Assembly (NCBI GenBank): GCA_027357065.1
Contig: DAHVVZ010000021.1
Location: 1 to 33,135, forward strand
Reading direction: 5' to 3'
From: Candidatus Saccharimonadota bacterium
GTDB lineage: Bacteria > Patescibacteriota > Saccharimonadia > Saccharimonadales > UBA4665
DNA: 33,135 nt
The notes under the pieces were generated by a model, which had not been told where the DNA came from, did not search any database, and saw only the letters and a list, made by a program, of their open reading frames with translations. Shown here one piece after another: positions 15,175 through 24,775 of this stretch. The position numbers and the translations under genes were made by a program. Numbering within the stretch: position 1 is the first letter of the stretch; each line of letters begins with the position of its first letter.

Positions 15175-16938
15175 TTAAAACTTGTTTGAGCGCCATTGCC
15201 GCCAGATAAGACGGTGTACGGGTATCCATTTAGGAATATCTCTTATTCCGGGGATAAACGGCACTGCGAGTAGTAGCATGGTAGCGAGACCGGTCAGGTA
15301 TATTGCAATTAGGTCGACATTAAAGGAAGTGCTGAAGCTTGGTATCTGGTACCACAGCGTATACAGCCATAGCCATGGTTGACCGGGGAAGGACCCCGAT
15401 TCATTCATTACTCCCCACTGTTCGCCTGTCATATGCTGAGCTTTAGCCAGCGAGGCGAAATAGTTTCCATCCTCGATGAATAATAAAGGCTTCGTGTAAT
15501 CAGTACCGTAAAACGGCGCCTCAGCAAGTAAGTCAGCATCAATCGCACCGCTCTGAGCTAATGTAAGCTCGTTAGATATCAGTGTCGGCACGGGACCATC
15601 ATTAGCCTTAGGGACTATCGGTTTACCATTCTTAAAGCTAACTTTATCAACTGCCTGTAAATATGCCTGATCCCAAACTTTTTGTTGGGCGGAGCTAGCC
15701 TTGTTGTAGCGATTGAGCGCGGTCTGGAGGCTGGAGTTGCCTGGGGCTAGTTTCTGCAGCGGCTGAAGCACGAAAGCTTGTGCAGTCTTAATGGGCTGGT
15801 GCACCCCGGCTAGAGATTCCCAGGAAACAATTAGTTTCTGCGAAGCATTTGGTGTGTTGTTATACGGAGGTCCATATTTTGCAGTCTCACTAGTGCCGGC
15901 AAGTTCGCTTGTCGCGGTAGCCATAAAGTCAGCTGGTGCAATCTTCGCCCAGGTCGAAATAGTAACCGGTGGCTCATCAGGAGAAGAAAAGAGGCCGGCA
16001 AGCACGAGAACGAGAGCTAGAACGATTAGAGTTGCAAGTGAACCCTCTTTTATGATGTCATAACGCTTGGTTGCGCCACGCCATTCTCCGGCTTCGGCCT
16101 TTTTAAGAGCCTTTTTCTCGGCACGACCATGCGCTTTTTGAATTGGGTGGGAAACACCTCTTACCCGGACAAGTACTATATGCACGGTGACAAAAGACAA
16201 AAGCAGAATCGGGATTATCACAATGTGCCAGGTCAGCATCTGGCCAAAATTCATTAGATTAAAGAAAGATCCGAGACCAGTGGCATTGATTGCGTCTTTG
16301 CCGTTAGTGGCAATCCATTGGGAATCGAAATTCTGCTGCGAGAGATAGCCGGTAAAGCTTTCAAGGATAGATATCGCAAAGGCCAGTACACCAGTCATCC
16401 AAGTTAAGGCCCGTTTCCCTCGCCAAGCTGCCATCCAGAACTTACCCCAAAGATGAATCACCATGAAGGCCATAAATAGCTCAACACTCCAAAGATGGGC
16501 GCTGTTAACGAAATGGCCGAGCGAACTTTCATGCCACCAGTTGACGCCACCGATGGCCAGTACGGCGCCAGACAAGATCACTACTCCTAAAGCTGCTAGG
16601 GTAGCTACGCCAAAAACATAGATCCAAGAAGCTACATATGCCGGCTGGCGGTCCGGTAGCAATTTTGTCGGTGGCAAGATGTGCAAGAAGAAATGACGGA
16701 CTTTATAAGTCAACATCTTTTTATCTTCGGCAGAGACGTTAGACTCGTCTGGCTCCTGATGCTCGGGTAGTGGCGGCTGAAGCTTGGTTTTTGGGAAAGG
16801 CAGCATAATTGCCAGTCCAAAGATCACTATCATCAGAGCAATAATAATTAAGTTAGCAACTGAAATTGTAAAGAACGACCAGTTGAGATAGTGCTGCGGG
16901 TGGTTCAGATTTATGACTGCTGCAAGATAATTAAGCAT
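15175..16938 (-). CDS. Orphan cytochrome b of the bc-complex family with a large extracytoplasmic insert
   Basis: A 587-residue protein. An extra N-terminal helix (about 25-48) precedes a cytochrome b/b6 core. Heme ligands are His148/His162 and His238/His253, with the 14- and 15-residue spacing of cytochrome b. A basic cytoplasmic loop (about 264-295) and a helix (about 300-317) follow, then a large soluble segment (about 320-535) and a final helix (about 541-563). The family oxidises quinol and passes electrons to a Rieske protein. The Qo-site PEWY motif is not visible; the region reads GQPWLWLYTLWYQIP. No Rieske or cytochrome c gene lies nearby. Similar chimeric b proteins occur in Chloroflexota and Actinomycetota, to my recollection. 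Confidence 0.8.
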   Translation of the reverse strand: MLNYLAAVINLNHPQHYLNWSFFTISVANLIIIALMIVIFGLAIMLPFPKTKLQPPLPEHQEPDESNVSAEDKKMLTYKVRHFFLHILPPTKLLPDRQPAYVASWIYVFGVATLAALGVVILSGAVLAIGGVNWWHESSLGHFVNSAHLWSVELFMAFMVIHLWGKFWMAAWRGKRALTWMTGVLAFAISILESFTGYLSQQNFDSQWIATNGKDAINATGLGSFFNLMNFGQMLTWHIVIIPILLLSFVTVHIVLVRVRGVSHPIQKAHGRAEKKALKKAEAGEWRGATKRYDIIKEGSLATLIVLALVLVLAGLFSSPDEPPVTISTWAKIAPADFMATATSELAGTSETAKYGPPYNNTPNASQKLIVSWESLAGVHQPIKTAQAFVLQPLQKLAPGNSSLQTALNRYNKASSAQQKVWDQAYLQAVDKVSFKNGKPIVPKANDGPVPTLISNELTLAQSGAIDADLLAEAPFYGTDYTKPLLFIEDGNYFASLAKAQHMTGEQWGVMNESGSFPGQPWLWLYTLWYQIPSFSTSFNVDLIAIYLTGLATMLLLAVPFIPGIRDIPKWIPVHRLIWRQWRSNKF

Positions 16939-16964
16939 GTTTATTGAATCAAATTAACATTAGC

Positions 16965-16993
16965 ATTATCTCCAGATGCTTTGTTACAGTCAA
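16965..16993 (-). promoter_or_regulatory. Cytochrome b promoter
   Basis: On the minus strand TTGACT (16993-16988), a 17-base spacer and GATAAT (16970-16965) match the housekeeping consensus. Transcription would start near 16958, about 20 bases before the ATG. No Shine-Dalgarno site is visible in that leader. Confidence 0.65.
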
Positions 16994-17077
16994 ATATTTT
17001 GTATGAAAAGTATCCCGCGTTGCGCAAGAAATGCCCTTTATTTATCTGTAGTAGGATTCTTATTTCAGAGTCAGTGC

Positions 17078-18187
17078 TTAGCTAATCGGATCGGCGAGCG
17101 CAATAATGTCCGTAACAGCGTCAACGTCGGGTATATTTGCAGTCGAAGTCATAATTAGCGGCTCGGGGGTTCGGCCCTTAATAATCTGAGGAATAGTAAT
17201 GTTCTTGCGCTTGATGGCCAGTGAAACGATTCTAAGAATCATCGGTTCATAATCTAGGTCGATGTTTAGTACGCACGCCTTAGGAAATGAGCCATAACCG
17301 CTAATTAAACTCGGGATTAGATTAGCCTCTAAAAAGTTAGGCCTCCCAGCAGCGTCGAGACGAATGTCGATGCGACCGTAATCCTGGCCGCCTAATGCAT
17401 GAAAAGCACTCAGGGCAAGAGTATTTACGCTCTTCTTAATATCTTCATCAATTACTTCAAGCACGGATTCGGCATTTAGCGCTTTAACCTGACTACTTAA
17501 TAGACGCGCGCCATTATTATCTGGCGGTGCAACGAGCTCTATTGGCAACGCCAAGTAGTTATTAGTGAACTCGTCTTTTAAAATCGCCACACTAAACTCT
17601 CGGCCGGGCAAGTACTCTTCAATCAAAGCATCAGAATGCAAATTTGTAATAATCGAGCTCACTTTAGAGCCTAGCTGATTGAAGTCCCTAACCACCGACT
17701 GACTATCGATGCCCAGTCCACCGCCCCGGTTGGCAGGTTTAACGAATAATGGGTAGCCCAGCAATAGCTCAGTCTTTGTTAGCTGGCTTGGGTCACTTAC
17801 TACTTGAAACGGCGAGCTCTTTAGGCCGTAATCCATTACGCGCTGTTTCGCTAAAGGCTTGTTGCGTTCAAGCTCGTGAGCTTTCTTGGCCGAGCCGGTA
17901 TAGGTAATGTGATGACTGTCTAGAAATTCACTGAGCCAAATCTTTTTTGGATCGCTAAAGCCCAGCAATGGGTCGGAGGGAATAAATTCCATACCCAGAA
18001 ATACAATATCCGGCCGGGCAGCGGCAAGTGACCTAAGATCGTTAAGGTTATTTATAACGCTTAAGCCCACTTGGGTAAAATGCCGCGCCAGTACGCCGCG
18101 TATTGATTTAGCGGATTCTTCGCTCATTGAACTAAGCCCGCTGGTTGAGGAGCGCACTATCTCAATATGTAAATTGCTTTTTTCCAT
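17078..18187 (-). CDS. D-alanine-D-alanine ligase-like ATP-grasp protein
   Basis: A 369-residue ATP-grasp enzyme of the D-Ala-D-Ala ligase family. The N-terminal domain includes ARPDIVFLGMEF. The ATP-binding loop is YPLFVKPANRGGGLGIDS, followed by LIEEYLPGREFSVAIL and the metal/substrate site YGRIDIRLDAAGRPNFLEANLIPSL. The loop reads GGGLGI where Ddl normally has GSSVGV, and the GYGSFPKA segment replaces the usual serine loop, so the substrate may not be D-Ala. The start is the ATG at 18187, with AGGTGG 8 bases upstream; an in-frame GTG at 18199 lies inside that ribosome site. It may make peptidoglycan precursors, a dipeptide or another amide ligation product. Confidence 0.75.
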   Translation of the reverse strand: MEKSNLHIEIVRSSTSGLSSMSEESAKSIRGVLARHFTQVGLSVINNLNDLRSLAAARPDIVFLGMEFIPSDPLLGFSDPKKIWLSEFLDSHHITYTGSAKKAHELERNKPLAKQRVMDYGLKSSPFQVVSDPSQLTKTELLLGYPLFVKPANRGGGLGIDSQSVVRDFNQLGSKVSSIITNLHSDALIEEYLPGREFSVAILKDEFTNNYLALPIELVAPPDNNGARLLSSQVKALNAESVLEVIDEDIKKSVNTLALSAFHALGGQDYGRIDIRLDAAGRPNFLEANLIPSLISGYGSFPKACVLNIDLDYEPMILRIVSLAIKRKNITIPQIIKGRTPEPLIMTSTANIPDVDAVTDIIALADPIS

Positions 18188-18253
18188 GTGCGCAACCACC
18201 TAGCTGAGCCAACGAGTTGACTCTATGAATTATTGACTAAGGCAAATACTTGC

Positions 18254-18547
18254 TTAGTAAGATCTGCGGAAGCCGCCGCTGCCTCTAGAGGAGCGGTCTT
18301 CTTGTGGACGAGCTTCATTAACCGTAATTGAACGGCCGTTAAAGTCTTTGCCGTTAAGTGCTGCCATCGCAGCCTTAGCTTCGTTGTCATCTGACATTTC
18401 TATAAAGCCGAAGCCTTTAGACTGACCACTGTCGCGGTCTTTAATTACTGCTGAACTGGTTACTTTACCGTGTTCTGCGAATAATGCTTCTAGTTCCTGT
18501 TCGGTGACACTGTAAGCGAGTCCGCCTACGTATAGTTTCATTGCCAT
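18254..18547 (-). CDS. RRM RNA-binding protein
   Basis: A 97-residue single-RRM protein. RNP2 is LYVGGL (5-10) and RNP1 is KGFGFIEM (44-51), with the full beta-alpha-beta-beta-alpha-beta pattern. The C-terminus is a short Arg/Ser/Gly tail (RSSRGSGGFRRSY), typical of bacterial RRM proteins from cyanobacteria and candidate phyla, which are often cold-induced. It probably binds single-stranded RNA. AGAAGG lies about 10 bases before the first ATG. The long region upstream (about 330 bases, shared with a divergent gene) may hold an untranslated leader. Confidence 0.92.
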   Translation of the reverse strand: MAMKLYVGGLAYSVTEQELEALFAEHGKVTSSAVIKDRDSGQSKGFGFIEMSDDNEAKAAMAALNGKDFNGRSITVNEARPQEDRSSRGSGGFRRSY

Positions 18548-18876
18548 GATCTTAATACCTTCTTTTAAATAATATCGCTTGCTTAATACTTATCTGCCCG
18601 CGATTATTTAGAGTCAGTAAAGACTAATAATTATGCAAACGGAGAGTTTCAGTAACTACTTGCTTATCTATAGGATAGCACAGATTAGACGCTTCTGCAC
18701 GCTTTAGAGGTGATTATCTTAAACGAGACCAAGCCAGACACTTTATTTAGTAGACGTTTTAAGCTGTTAAATGCCTGTTTCAATGCAAAGAGAGCGACTG
18801 TTGATTATTTAATAATAGGTACTATAGTTAAGGATGAGACGGCTATTAATAAACACTTACATAAAAAATAAAGCAT
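18548..18876. promoter_or_regulatory. Divergent regulatory region, RRM gene and propeller-like gene
   Basis: A 329-base A/T-rich region. On the plus strand TTGATT (18801-18806), 16 bases and TATAGT (18823-18828) form a promoter. Five bases later an ATG (18834) opens a 20-codon frame that overlaps the start of the gene at 18877 out of frame and ends at 18896. I see no other gene or clear terminator. Confidence 0.5.
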
Positions 18877-20142
18877 ATGAGTTTAATATTCGCTGAACAG
18901 GAACCTAGGTTTCAGGAAGCAAGTGTTAACTTAGATGAAACCTCTAATGTAGGTGAGTTAGGTAGAACTATGCTTAGCACTTATGCCCTGGAAGAACAAG
19001 AGGTCGAGCCTGTCGAGGCCCCCGAAACTATTGAAACTTTATTAGACAAGTATGAAAAACCGCTTAGTGATGGCTGGTTAGTGGAATTCCATAACCTTCC
19101 GGAAGGAGTAACCGCATATAACGCCAGTCGGGTATTTAATGTTAATCAGGTACCGCACATGCTGGTACGTGAAGAAGGTAACCGGGCCGATCAGGAGTTT
19201 ACTTCAAGAGTTGCCATCTACCAGGTAAGCGAAGACGGTCGGCACTGCTGGCCTAGCGGTATTTCGAACCTGCCGGAGCTAATCAAAGGCAGTATCACCC
19301 AAGATCCGGCTATTTCTTATGTACGGGGAAATTGGACCTTAAGCTGGGTGGAGGTTGAGCCGGTAAATGTGAGTAGTCCGAATCAGGGGGCAAGCTGGAA
19401 ATCGGTGATTGCAATTGGACCTACGCTAGATAAACTTAACCGCTTAAGCGAGACAATTGAGTCTAGTGACGGCAATAGTCTGCACCGTCCGGTGGAGTTG
19501 CCGGACACCAAAGGAGTGCGCGCCGTAGAACTTCTTGACGGCCGAATCGGCATAACTACCCGCACCTCTTTAGACGGAAAGTACGAGCTGCGTTATGCAA
19601 TCGCCGACTCTTGGGAAGAAGTTACGACCGATCTTTTATCCGCCGCCAAGCCAATTAAGGGCTTAGATGGGCTAATTGCGAATGTTGACGATCGCTATGC
19701 TAAACGCTGGATTGGGCCTAATGACCAAAGGCTACTGGCAAACGGCGAGGTATCGCTTCTTTTCCATGCCGGCCGGTTTATTGAAGACTCGGTTCCCGAT
19801 AGTCGCGAGTATGATGTTTTGCACTGCATCCTTACTCCTGGCACAAAAGATACACCGACCGAGGCTAAATTTATAAAGCTTCTCGCAAGAAGCGACGACT
19901 TTAATTTACCGCCTGCTACTTTGCCTCCTAAACGACCAGACCTCGAGCGTGTCGCTTACCCAAGCTGCCTTATTATGCCGAAAGAGCGAAATATGGCTTC
20001 AATTTTGCTGGCTGCCCTAAGAGACTCCGGTGAAGCAGGGATTAAAGTTTCCGACCCGCTAAAAGAGTGGCGAGAAGATAACCCGGAATATGCCAATAAC
20101 CCCTTCCCCCAGTCAAGCGAACAACTCACGATAGCTGCTTAA
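18877..20142 (+). CDS. Beta-propeller-like protein, possibly DUF1861 related
   Basis: A 421-residue soluble protein with no signal peptide. The first 70 residues are acidic and low in complexity. From about residue 68, WLVEFHNLPEGVTAYNASRVFNVNQVPHMLVREE begins repeated beta-hairpin units; ITQDPAISYVRGNWTLSWVEV, GVRAVELLDGRIGITTR and LANGEVSLLFHAGRF are further blades. This layout resembles DUF1861 and the five-bladed propellers of GH43/GH130-type enzymes, but I see no certain catalytic triad. The C-terminus ends in a short Pro/Asn-rich tail. The ATG has no good Shine-Dalgarno site and is overlapped by an upstream short frame. It converges on phosphoketolase. Function unknown; sugar binding is a guess. 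Confidence 0.55.
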   Translation: MSLIFAEQEPRFQEASVNLDETSNVGELGRTMLSTYALEEQEVEPVEAPETIETLLDKYEKPLSDGWLVEFHNLPEGVTAYNASRVFNVNQVPHMLVREEGNRADQEFTSRVAIYQVSEDGRHCWPSGISNLPELIKGSITQDPAISYVRGNWTLSWVEVEPVNVSSPNQGASWKSVIAIGPTLDKLNRLSETIESSDGNSLHRPVELPDTKGVRAVELLDGRIGITTRTSLDGKYELRYAIADSWEEVTTDLLSAAKPIKGLDGLIANVDDRYAKRWIGPNDQRLLANGEVSLLFHAGRFIEDSVPDSREYDVLHCILTPGTKDTPTEAKFIKLLARSDDFNLPPATLPPKRPDLERVAYPSCLIMPKERNMASILLAALRDSGEAGIKVSDPLKEWREDNPEYANNPFPQSSEQLTIAA

Positions 20143-20160
20143 GAACTTATTCTTAATTTT
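20139..20160 (+). terminator. A/T-rich terminator-like hairpin after the propeller-like gene
   Basis: TTAAGAA and TTCTTAA form a 7-bp stem with a 4-base loop, followed by TTTT. It starts inside the stop codon of the preceding gene. The stem is A/T-rich and thus weak, but the place, between convergent genes, fits. Confidence 0.45.
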
Positions 20161-20181
20161 ATCTAGCTTAAAAGGTCATCT

Positions 20182-22569
20182 CTACTCTGACGTAAAGTCT
20201 GCCGGCCACTGCCATTCCTGAACCTCAGGCATGTCAACGCCGTGCTCATCTATATATGCCTGGTGCTCAACCAGCTTCTCCTGCATCTTCTCTTTTAGAG
20301 CCTCGGCCGCATCTCCCTGAAGACCGACCCTCTCAATAACATCCATGACTAAATGGAAGCGGTCCATGTCGTTACGCACCGTCATATCAAAAGCCGTAGT
20401 GATCGTTCCCTCTTCTTTGTAGCCACGGACATGCATGTTGCGGTTGGTGCGGCGATAAGTCAAACGGTGAATTACCCAAGGGTAACCGTGGAAAGCAAAA
20501 ATTATTTCTTTATCTTTAGTAAACAACAGGTCGTATTCAATGTCGGTCATACCGTGCGAGTGTTCGGTGTCCGGCTCTAGACGCATCAGATCGACGACAT
20601 TAATAACCCGAACTTTTAGATCCGGTAAGTTCTCGCGCAGGATTGATACCGCGGCCAGGGTTTCCAGCGTTGGAACGTCTCCGGCGCAAGCCATCACCAC
20701 GTCCGGCTCACTTCCCTGATCGTTGCTAGCCCAGTTCCAAACTCCAAGGCCTTTAGTACAATGATCGATCGCCTCATCTATCGATAGCCACTGTGGACTA
20801 TCGTGTTTTCCGGTAATTGTCAGGTTAATGTAATTACGGCTCTTCAAGCAGTGATCCATGACCGATAATAGGGTGTTCGCGTCCGGTGGCAGATAAATCC
20901 TGACCACTGAAGCTTTTTTATTTAGCATGTGGTCAATGAAGCCCGGATCCTGATGCGTAAAACCATTGTGATCTTGGCGCCAAACATGGGAAGTCAAGAG
21001 GTAGTTTAAAGAAGCAATCGAATGGCGCCAAGGCAGCTCAGCAGACATCTTAAGCCATTTGGCATGCTGGTTAACCATCGAGTCAACGATCCTTATGAAG
21101 GCCTCATAGCTATGAAAGATTCCATGTCGTCCGGTAAGTAAATAGCCTTCCAGCCAGCCTTCGTCCTGATGCTCGCTAAGCATTGAGTCAAATACCGCAC
21201 CGCTTTGGGCTAGAAACTCATCAGTCTCGCGTGTTCTGGCGTTCCACTGACGGTTAGTAACTTCAAATACAGCTTCAATGCGATTCGATATGGCTTCGTC
21301 CGGACCGAATATCCGGAAGTTATGCTGGCTCTCATTGAACTTAATGACATCGCGCAGGTATGGACCGAGGGCATGCATATTCCCAGCGTTGACGATACTG
21401 CGACTAGGGATCGGCACGGCATATTCCCTAAAGTCGGGGAGTCTTAGTTCTCTTAGAAAACCGCCGCCGTTACTGTGCGGATTGGCTCCCATGCGCTTTT
21501 CTCCGCTCGGCGCCAACTCTGCCAGCTCATGCACTAAGCGCCCCTGATTGTCGAACAATTCTTCCGGCTTATAACTTTTCAGCCAGTTCTCGAGCACAGC
21601 CACGTTTTGTGGGTGATCGGCATCTACCGGCAACGGCACCTGATGTGCCCGGAAGGTGTTTTCATTAGGCTTTCCGTCAACCATCTTCGGTCCGGTCCAG
21701 CCTTTTGGCGAATTAAGAACAATCATCGGCCAGCGCGGACGAGTAGAATCGTTATTGTCCCTAGCATTGGATTGGATACGCTGGATTTCACTAACTACCT
21801 CATTAAGCTTAGCTGCCATCAGCTGATGCATTAGCTGCGGATCGTCACCTTCAACAAAGTACGGCGTCCATCCGTATCCTCTTAGCAGCTGATCTAATTC
21901 TTCGTGTTCAATGCGGGCCAGTACAGTTGGGTTGCTGATCTTGTAGCCATTGAGGTGCAGAATTGGCAGTACCGCGCCATCGGTTTTGGGGTTTAAGAAC
22001 TTGTTAGAGTGCCAGGATGTCGCGAGCGGACCGGTCTCCGCTTCACCGTCGCCGATTACGCAGGCCACAATTAGGTCTGGATTATCGAAGACTGCACCGA
22101 ATGCATGGCTTAAGGAATAGCCGAGTTCTCCACCCTCATGCATCGAGCCGGGAACTTGCGGCGAAACATGGCTTGATAAACCGCCTGGGAAGGAGAACAT
22201 TTTAAATAGCCGCGCCATGCCGGCCTCATCTTGCGTTACTTCTGGGTAGACTTCGCTAAAAGTTCCTTCGAGATAGGTATTGCCGACTAAAGCCGGACCG
22301 CCGTGCCCGGGACCGGATATGTAGAGCATATTTAAGTCATATTCTTTAATCACCCGATTGAGGTGAGCATAGATAAAGTTTTGACCCGGGGTCGTGCCCC
22401 AGTGTCCAAGAAGCAGCTTTTTTACATGATCCAGCTCCAGCGGCTGGCGAAGTAGCGGGTTGGCGGCAAGATAAATTTGACCTACCGATAAATAGTTGGC
22501 GGCGCGCCAATAGGCGTCAATCTTACGCAGTGCTTCAGCATCAAGCGGATTTTCGTTGTCGTTATTCAT
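20182..22569 (-). CDS. xfp: Xylulose-5-phosphate/fructose-6-phosphate phosphoketolase
   Basis: A 795-residue thiamine diphosphate enzyme of normal phosphoketolase length. It cleaves xylulose-5-P (and often fructose-6-P) with phosphate into acetyl phosphate and a triose or tetrose phosphate. Family motifs are YLSVGQIYL near the N-terminus, [29 protein letters not shown], the TPP motif [22 protein letters not shown] and [19 protein letters not shown]. The start is the ATG at 22569, with AAAGGGGG upstream, rather than the GTG two codons earlier. It overlaps the acetate kinase stop by 8 bases, so the pair is translationally coupled. Together they give ATP and acetate, the hallmark of a bifid or heterolactic shunt. 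Confidence 0.97.
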   Translation of the reverse strand: MNNDNENPLDAEALRKIDAYWRAANYLSVGQIYLAANPLLRQPLELDHVKKLLLGHWGTTPGQNFIYAHLNRVIKEYDLNMLYISGPGHGGPALVGNTYLEGTFSEVYPEVTQDEAGMARLFKMFSFPGGLSSHVSPQVPGSMHEGGELGYSLSHAFGAVFDNPDLIVACVIGDGEAETGPLATSWHSNKFLNPKTDGAVLPILHLNGYKISNPTVLARIEHEELDQLLRGYGWTPYFVEGDDPQLMHQLMAAKLNEVVSEIQRIQSNARDNNDSTRPRWPMIVLNSPKGWTGPKMVDGKPNENTFRAHQVPLPVDADHPQNVAVLENWLKSYKPEELFDNQGRLVHELAELAPSGEKRMGANPHSNGGGFLRELRLPDFREYAVPIPSRSIVNAGNMHALGPYLRDVIKFNESQHNFRIFGPDEAISNRIEAVFEVTNRQWNARTRETDEFLAQSGAVFDSMLSEHQDEGWLEGYLLTGRHGIFHSYEAFIRIVDSMVNQHAKWLKMSAELPWRHSIASLNYLLTSHVWRQDHNGFTHQDPGFIDHMLNKKASVVRIYLPPDANTLLSVMDHCLKSRNYINLTITGKHDSPQWLSIDEAIDHCTKGLGVWNWASNDQGSEPDVVMACAGDVPTLETLAAVSILRENLPDLKVRVINVVDLMRLEPDTEHSHGMTDIEYDLLFTKDKEIIFAFHGYPWVIHRLTYRRTNRNMHVRGYKEEGTITTAFDMTVRNDMDRFHLVMDVIERVGLQGDAAEALKEKMQEKLVEHQAYIDEHGVDMPEVQEWQWPADFTSE

Positions 22570-23704
22570 TTGCACCCCCTTTTTGAATTAGCTCTTTGGC
22601 TTGGCTTGCCATAACGTAGGCTTCGTCAGTCGGCAAGACATGGACACCAACACGGCTATCGTCTGCCGAAATTAGAAATTGATGATTCTGGTTACGCAAC
22701 CCATCTATTTTAATCCCCAGAAACTCAAGCTTGCTACAGACTCTTTCTCTGATTATAGAAGACTGCTCGCCAATACCGCCAGAGAAAATTAGTGAATCAA
22801 GGCCTTCAGTGGCACTGGATAGTGAACCTATCGCTCGTGCCACGTGGTAGCAGAACAAAGCCACCGCCTCGGCTGCGCGCTGATTGGTACTTTCATTATC
22901 CAGCAAGGTTTTCATGTCAGCCGATAGACCGGAGACGCCAAGCAAACCGGACTCGGTACTCATCATCTGATTGAATTGTTCAGGGCTAACTCCGTCTTTC
23001 TGGTAGAGATACCAGCCCAGTCCGGGATCTAAATCCCCACTGCGACTGCTCATAATAATGCCTGACGCGGGCGTAAAAGACATGGTCGTATCAACCGGTT
23101 GGCCCTTAACGGTAGCGGCCAGACTCGCGCCACTGCCCAAATGAGCATAGATAACCCGACCGTTCACGGCATCTTCGCCGGCCGCATCTCTAAAGGCTTG
23201 CTGCAGATAACTATAGGATAAGCCGTGAAAGCCATAGCGGCGCAGGGCGTCTACTCCCTGGTACTTCTGCGGTAAAGGCAATATCTGCGCCAAGCGTGGC
23301 AAATCCCTGAAAAAAGCCGTATCAAAACAAGCAATTTGTAAGGCCTGATCGAAGGACTGTTTGCATAAAGCAATTAGCTTTAAGGCAAGAGGAAGATGTT
23401 CTTGATCAAAGATAATATATTCTTCTAGATCACTGATAACTTCATCGGTAATCTTGACCGGCTCAATATATTTGGGACCTCCTTGAACCAGCCGGTGAGC
23501 AATGGCCACCAGCAACTCACCCTCTACTTCTTTAAGCAAACTGCTAAGAAAATTGTTCGCAGCTTCCTCAAATGATCTGTTAATTAGCGATTCTTCAATA
23601 TTGCTTAATTCATTTAGCGATGGCGAGTCGCCCTCCAGCGCATAAACAGTAGCTTTAATACTAGATGAGCCGGCGTTGATCGCAACAATTATTTTCCGCT
23701 TCAA
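22562..23704 (-). CDS. ackA: Acetate kinase
   Basis: A 380-residue acetate kinase, close to family length. It converts acetyl phosphate and ADP to acetate and ATP. The N-terminal [10 protein letters not shown], the central [41 protein letters not shown] and the C-terminal FSGGIGEQS are diagnostic. The start is a TTG at 23704 (coding MKRKIIV), with AAGGA about 9 bases upstream; no earlier ATG in frame fits the family N-terminus. It is the first gene of the ackA-xfp operon and uses the acetyl phosphate made by phosphoketolase. Confidence 0.96.
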   Translation of the reverse strand: MKRKIIVAINAGSSSIKATVYALEGDSPSLNELSNIEESLINRSFEEAANNFLSSLLKEVEGELLVAIAHRLVQGGPKYIEPVKITDEVISDLEEYIIFDQEHLPLALKLIALCKQSFDQALQIACFDTAFFRDLPRLAQILPLPQKYQGVDALRRYGFHGLSYSYLQQAFRDAAGEDAVNGRVIYAHLGSGASLAATVKGQPVDTTMSFTPASGIIMSSRSGDLDPGLGWYLYQKDGVSPEQFNQMMSTESGLLGVSGLSADMKTLLDNESTNQRAAEAVALFCYHVARAIGSLSSATEGLDSLIFSGGIGEQSSIIRERVCSKLEFLGIKIDGLRNQNHQFLISADDSRVGVHVLPTDEAYVMASQAKELIQKGGANE

Positions 23705-23846
23705 TTACGGCCGTCCTTAATTGTCATACTTTTTAAAACCACAAGTTTGAGACATTTTTCCCACCATAGATATTGCTATATCTAAGCATATGCTATGTGC
23801 GGCTGGGATTCAATTTGCTATGGTTTCGTCGATTTAAGATTTTTGC

Positions 23847-24704
23847 TTAGCGCTTGGAGTTAGCAGCTATTAGTAAGTTATTTACTTGCCGCGATAGGTC
23901 TTCGACAGTCGAACGGTTCTTTTTTCTGGCGATTGCCCAAATCGGGCGCGTCAGTGTCGGTGTCTTAATCTTAATCAGCTTAGCGCTAGCAATATCTTCT
24001 TTGACCATGTGGAATGGCAGCAAGGCCGTTCCTCTTCCGGAAAGCGCCATGTCTTTAAGCAGTTCGAGGCTGGTTGAGTAAAAAACAGGCTGAACATTTA
24101 AACCTAACCTCTTAAATTGTTTTGTGAAATGCGCAAAAGTTGTCGAATCGAGATTAAACGCCAGCCAATCGTCGATACCCCCATCCCGATCCTTGGTTTG
24201 CAGTTTCGGTGAACTGACAAATACGAACTTTTCGGTATGCAACCTTTTAACCTTAATGTCTTTGGGGACGTACCCGGGCTGACCAGTGATTAGTCCTAGA
24301 TCGATCTTATCGGTCAGTAAATCACTAATAATTTTTTTGGAGTTGTCGACCATAATTTCTAGCCCGCTTAGGATGTTAGAGTCTTTAGCCGAAGAATAAA
24401 GCAGATAGGCAATGCTATCGATAATCCCAATGTGCCGAGATTGGTGGGTAATTAGTTTACTAAGCTTCTTATGTAGTAGCGCGTCTTCTTTAAGAATCTT
24501 GGTGGCGCTCTCCAGTACCAGCTTTCCTTCTTTAGTTAGTTCAACATCATAGCGGTTACGCTCAAACAATTTAACGCCAAGAGAGCGCTCTAAGGAGCCG
24601 ATTGCAAGAGTTATTGCCGGCTGGGACTTACCGAGCGCTAGGGCGGCGGCAGAGAAGCTTTTATACTTCGCGACTTCATAAAATTTTTTGTACCGATGAT
24701 CCAT
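23847..24704 (-). CDS. LysR-type transcription regulator
   Basis: A 285-residue LysR regulator. The winged helix-turn-helix (about 3-62) reads FYEVAKYKSFSAAALALGKSQPAITLAIGSLERSLGVKLFERN. The remaining part is the periplasmic-binding-like effector domain, with VFVSSPKL and LALSGRGTALLPFHMV. The start is the ATG at 24704, because TATACT ends 6 bases before it; an in-frame ATG at 24722 would lie within or before that -10 box. It diverges from inositol-1-phosphate synthase (71 bases between starts), the usual arrangement of a LysR gene and its target. The co-inducer is unknown. Confidence 0.9.
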   Translation of the reverse strand: MDHRYKKFYEVAKYKSFSAAALALGKSQPAITLAIGSLERSLGVKLFERNRYDVELTKEGKLVLESATKILKEDALLHKKLSKLITHQSRHIGIIDSIAYLLYSSAKDSNILSGLEIMVDNSKKIISDLLTDKIDLGLITGQPGYVPKDIKVKRLHTEKFVFVSSPKLQTKDRDGGIDDWLAFNLDSTTFAHFTKQFKRLGLNVQPVFYSTSLELLKDMALSGRGTALLPFHMVKEDIASAKLIKIKTPTLTRPIWAIARKKNRSTVEDLSRQVNNLLIAANSKR

Positions 24705-24775
24705 ATGATCAGTATATAGCATAGTTTTTATTTATTACAGATATAAGCTTGTCTTATTTTAAAGTCTTTTGTAGA
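24705..24775. promoter_or_regulatory. Divergent LysR / inositol-1-phosphate synthase promoter region
   Basis: On the minus strand TATACT (24716-24711) precedes the LysR ATG by 6 bases, a leaderless arrangement. On the plus strand TAAAGT (24760-24765) lies 10 bases before the ATG at 24776. LysR proteins usually bind such shared regions; I could not identify a clear T-N11-A operator. Confidence 0.5.

Noticed and set aside
20182-23704. Phosphoketolase/acetate kinase as something novel
   Set aside because: Gene order, motifs and lengths are those of known bifid-shunt operons; annotated but not treated as a finding.
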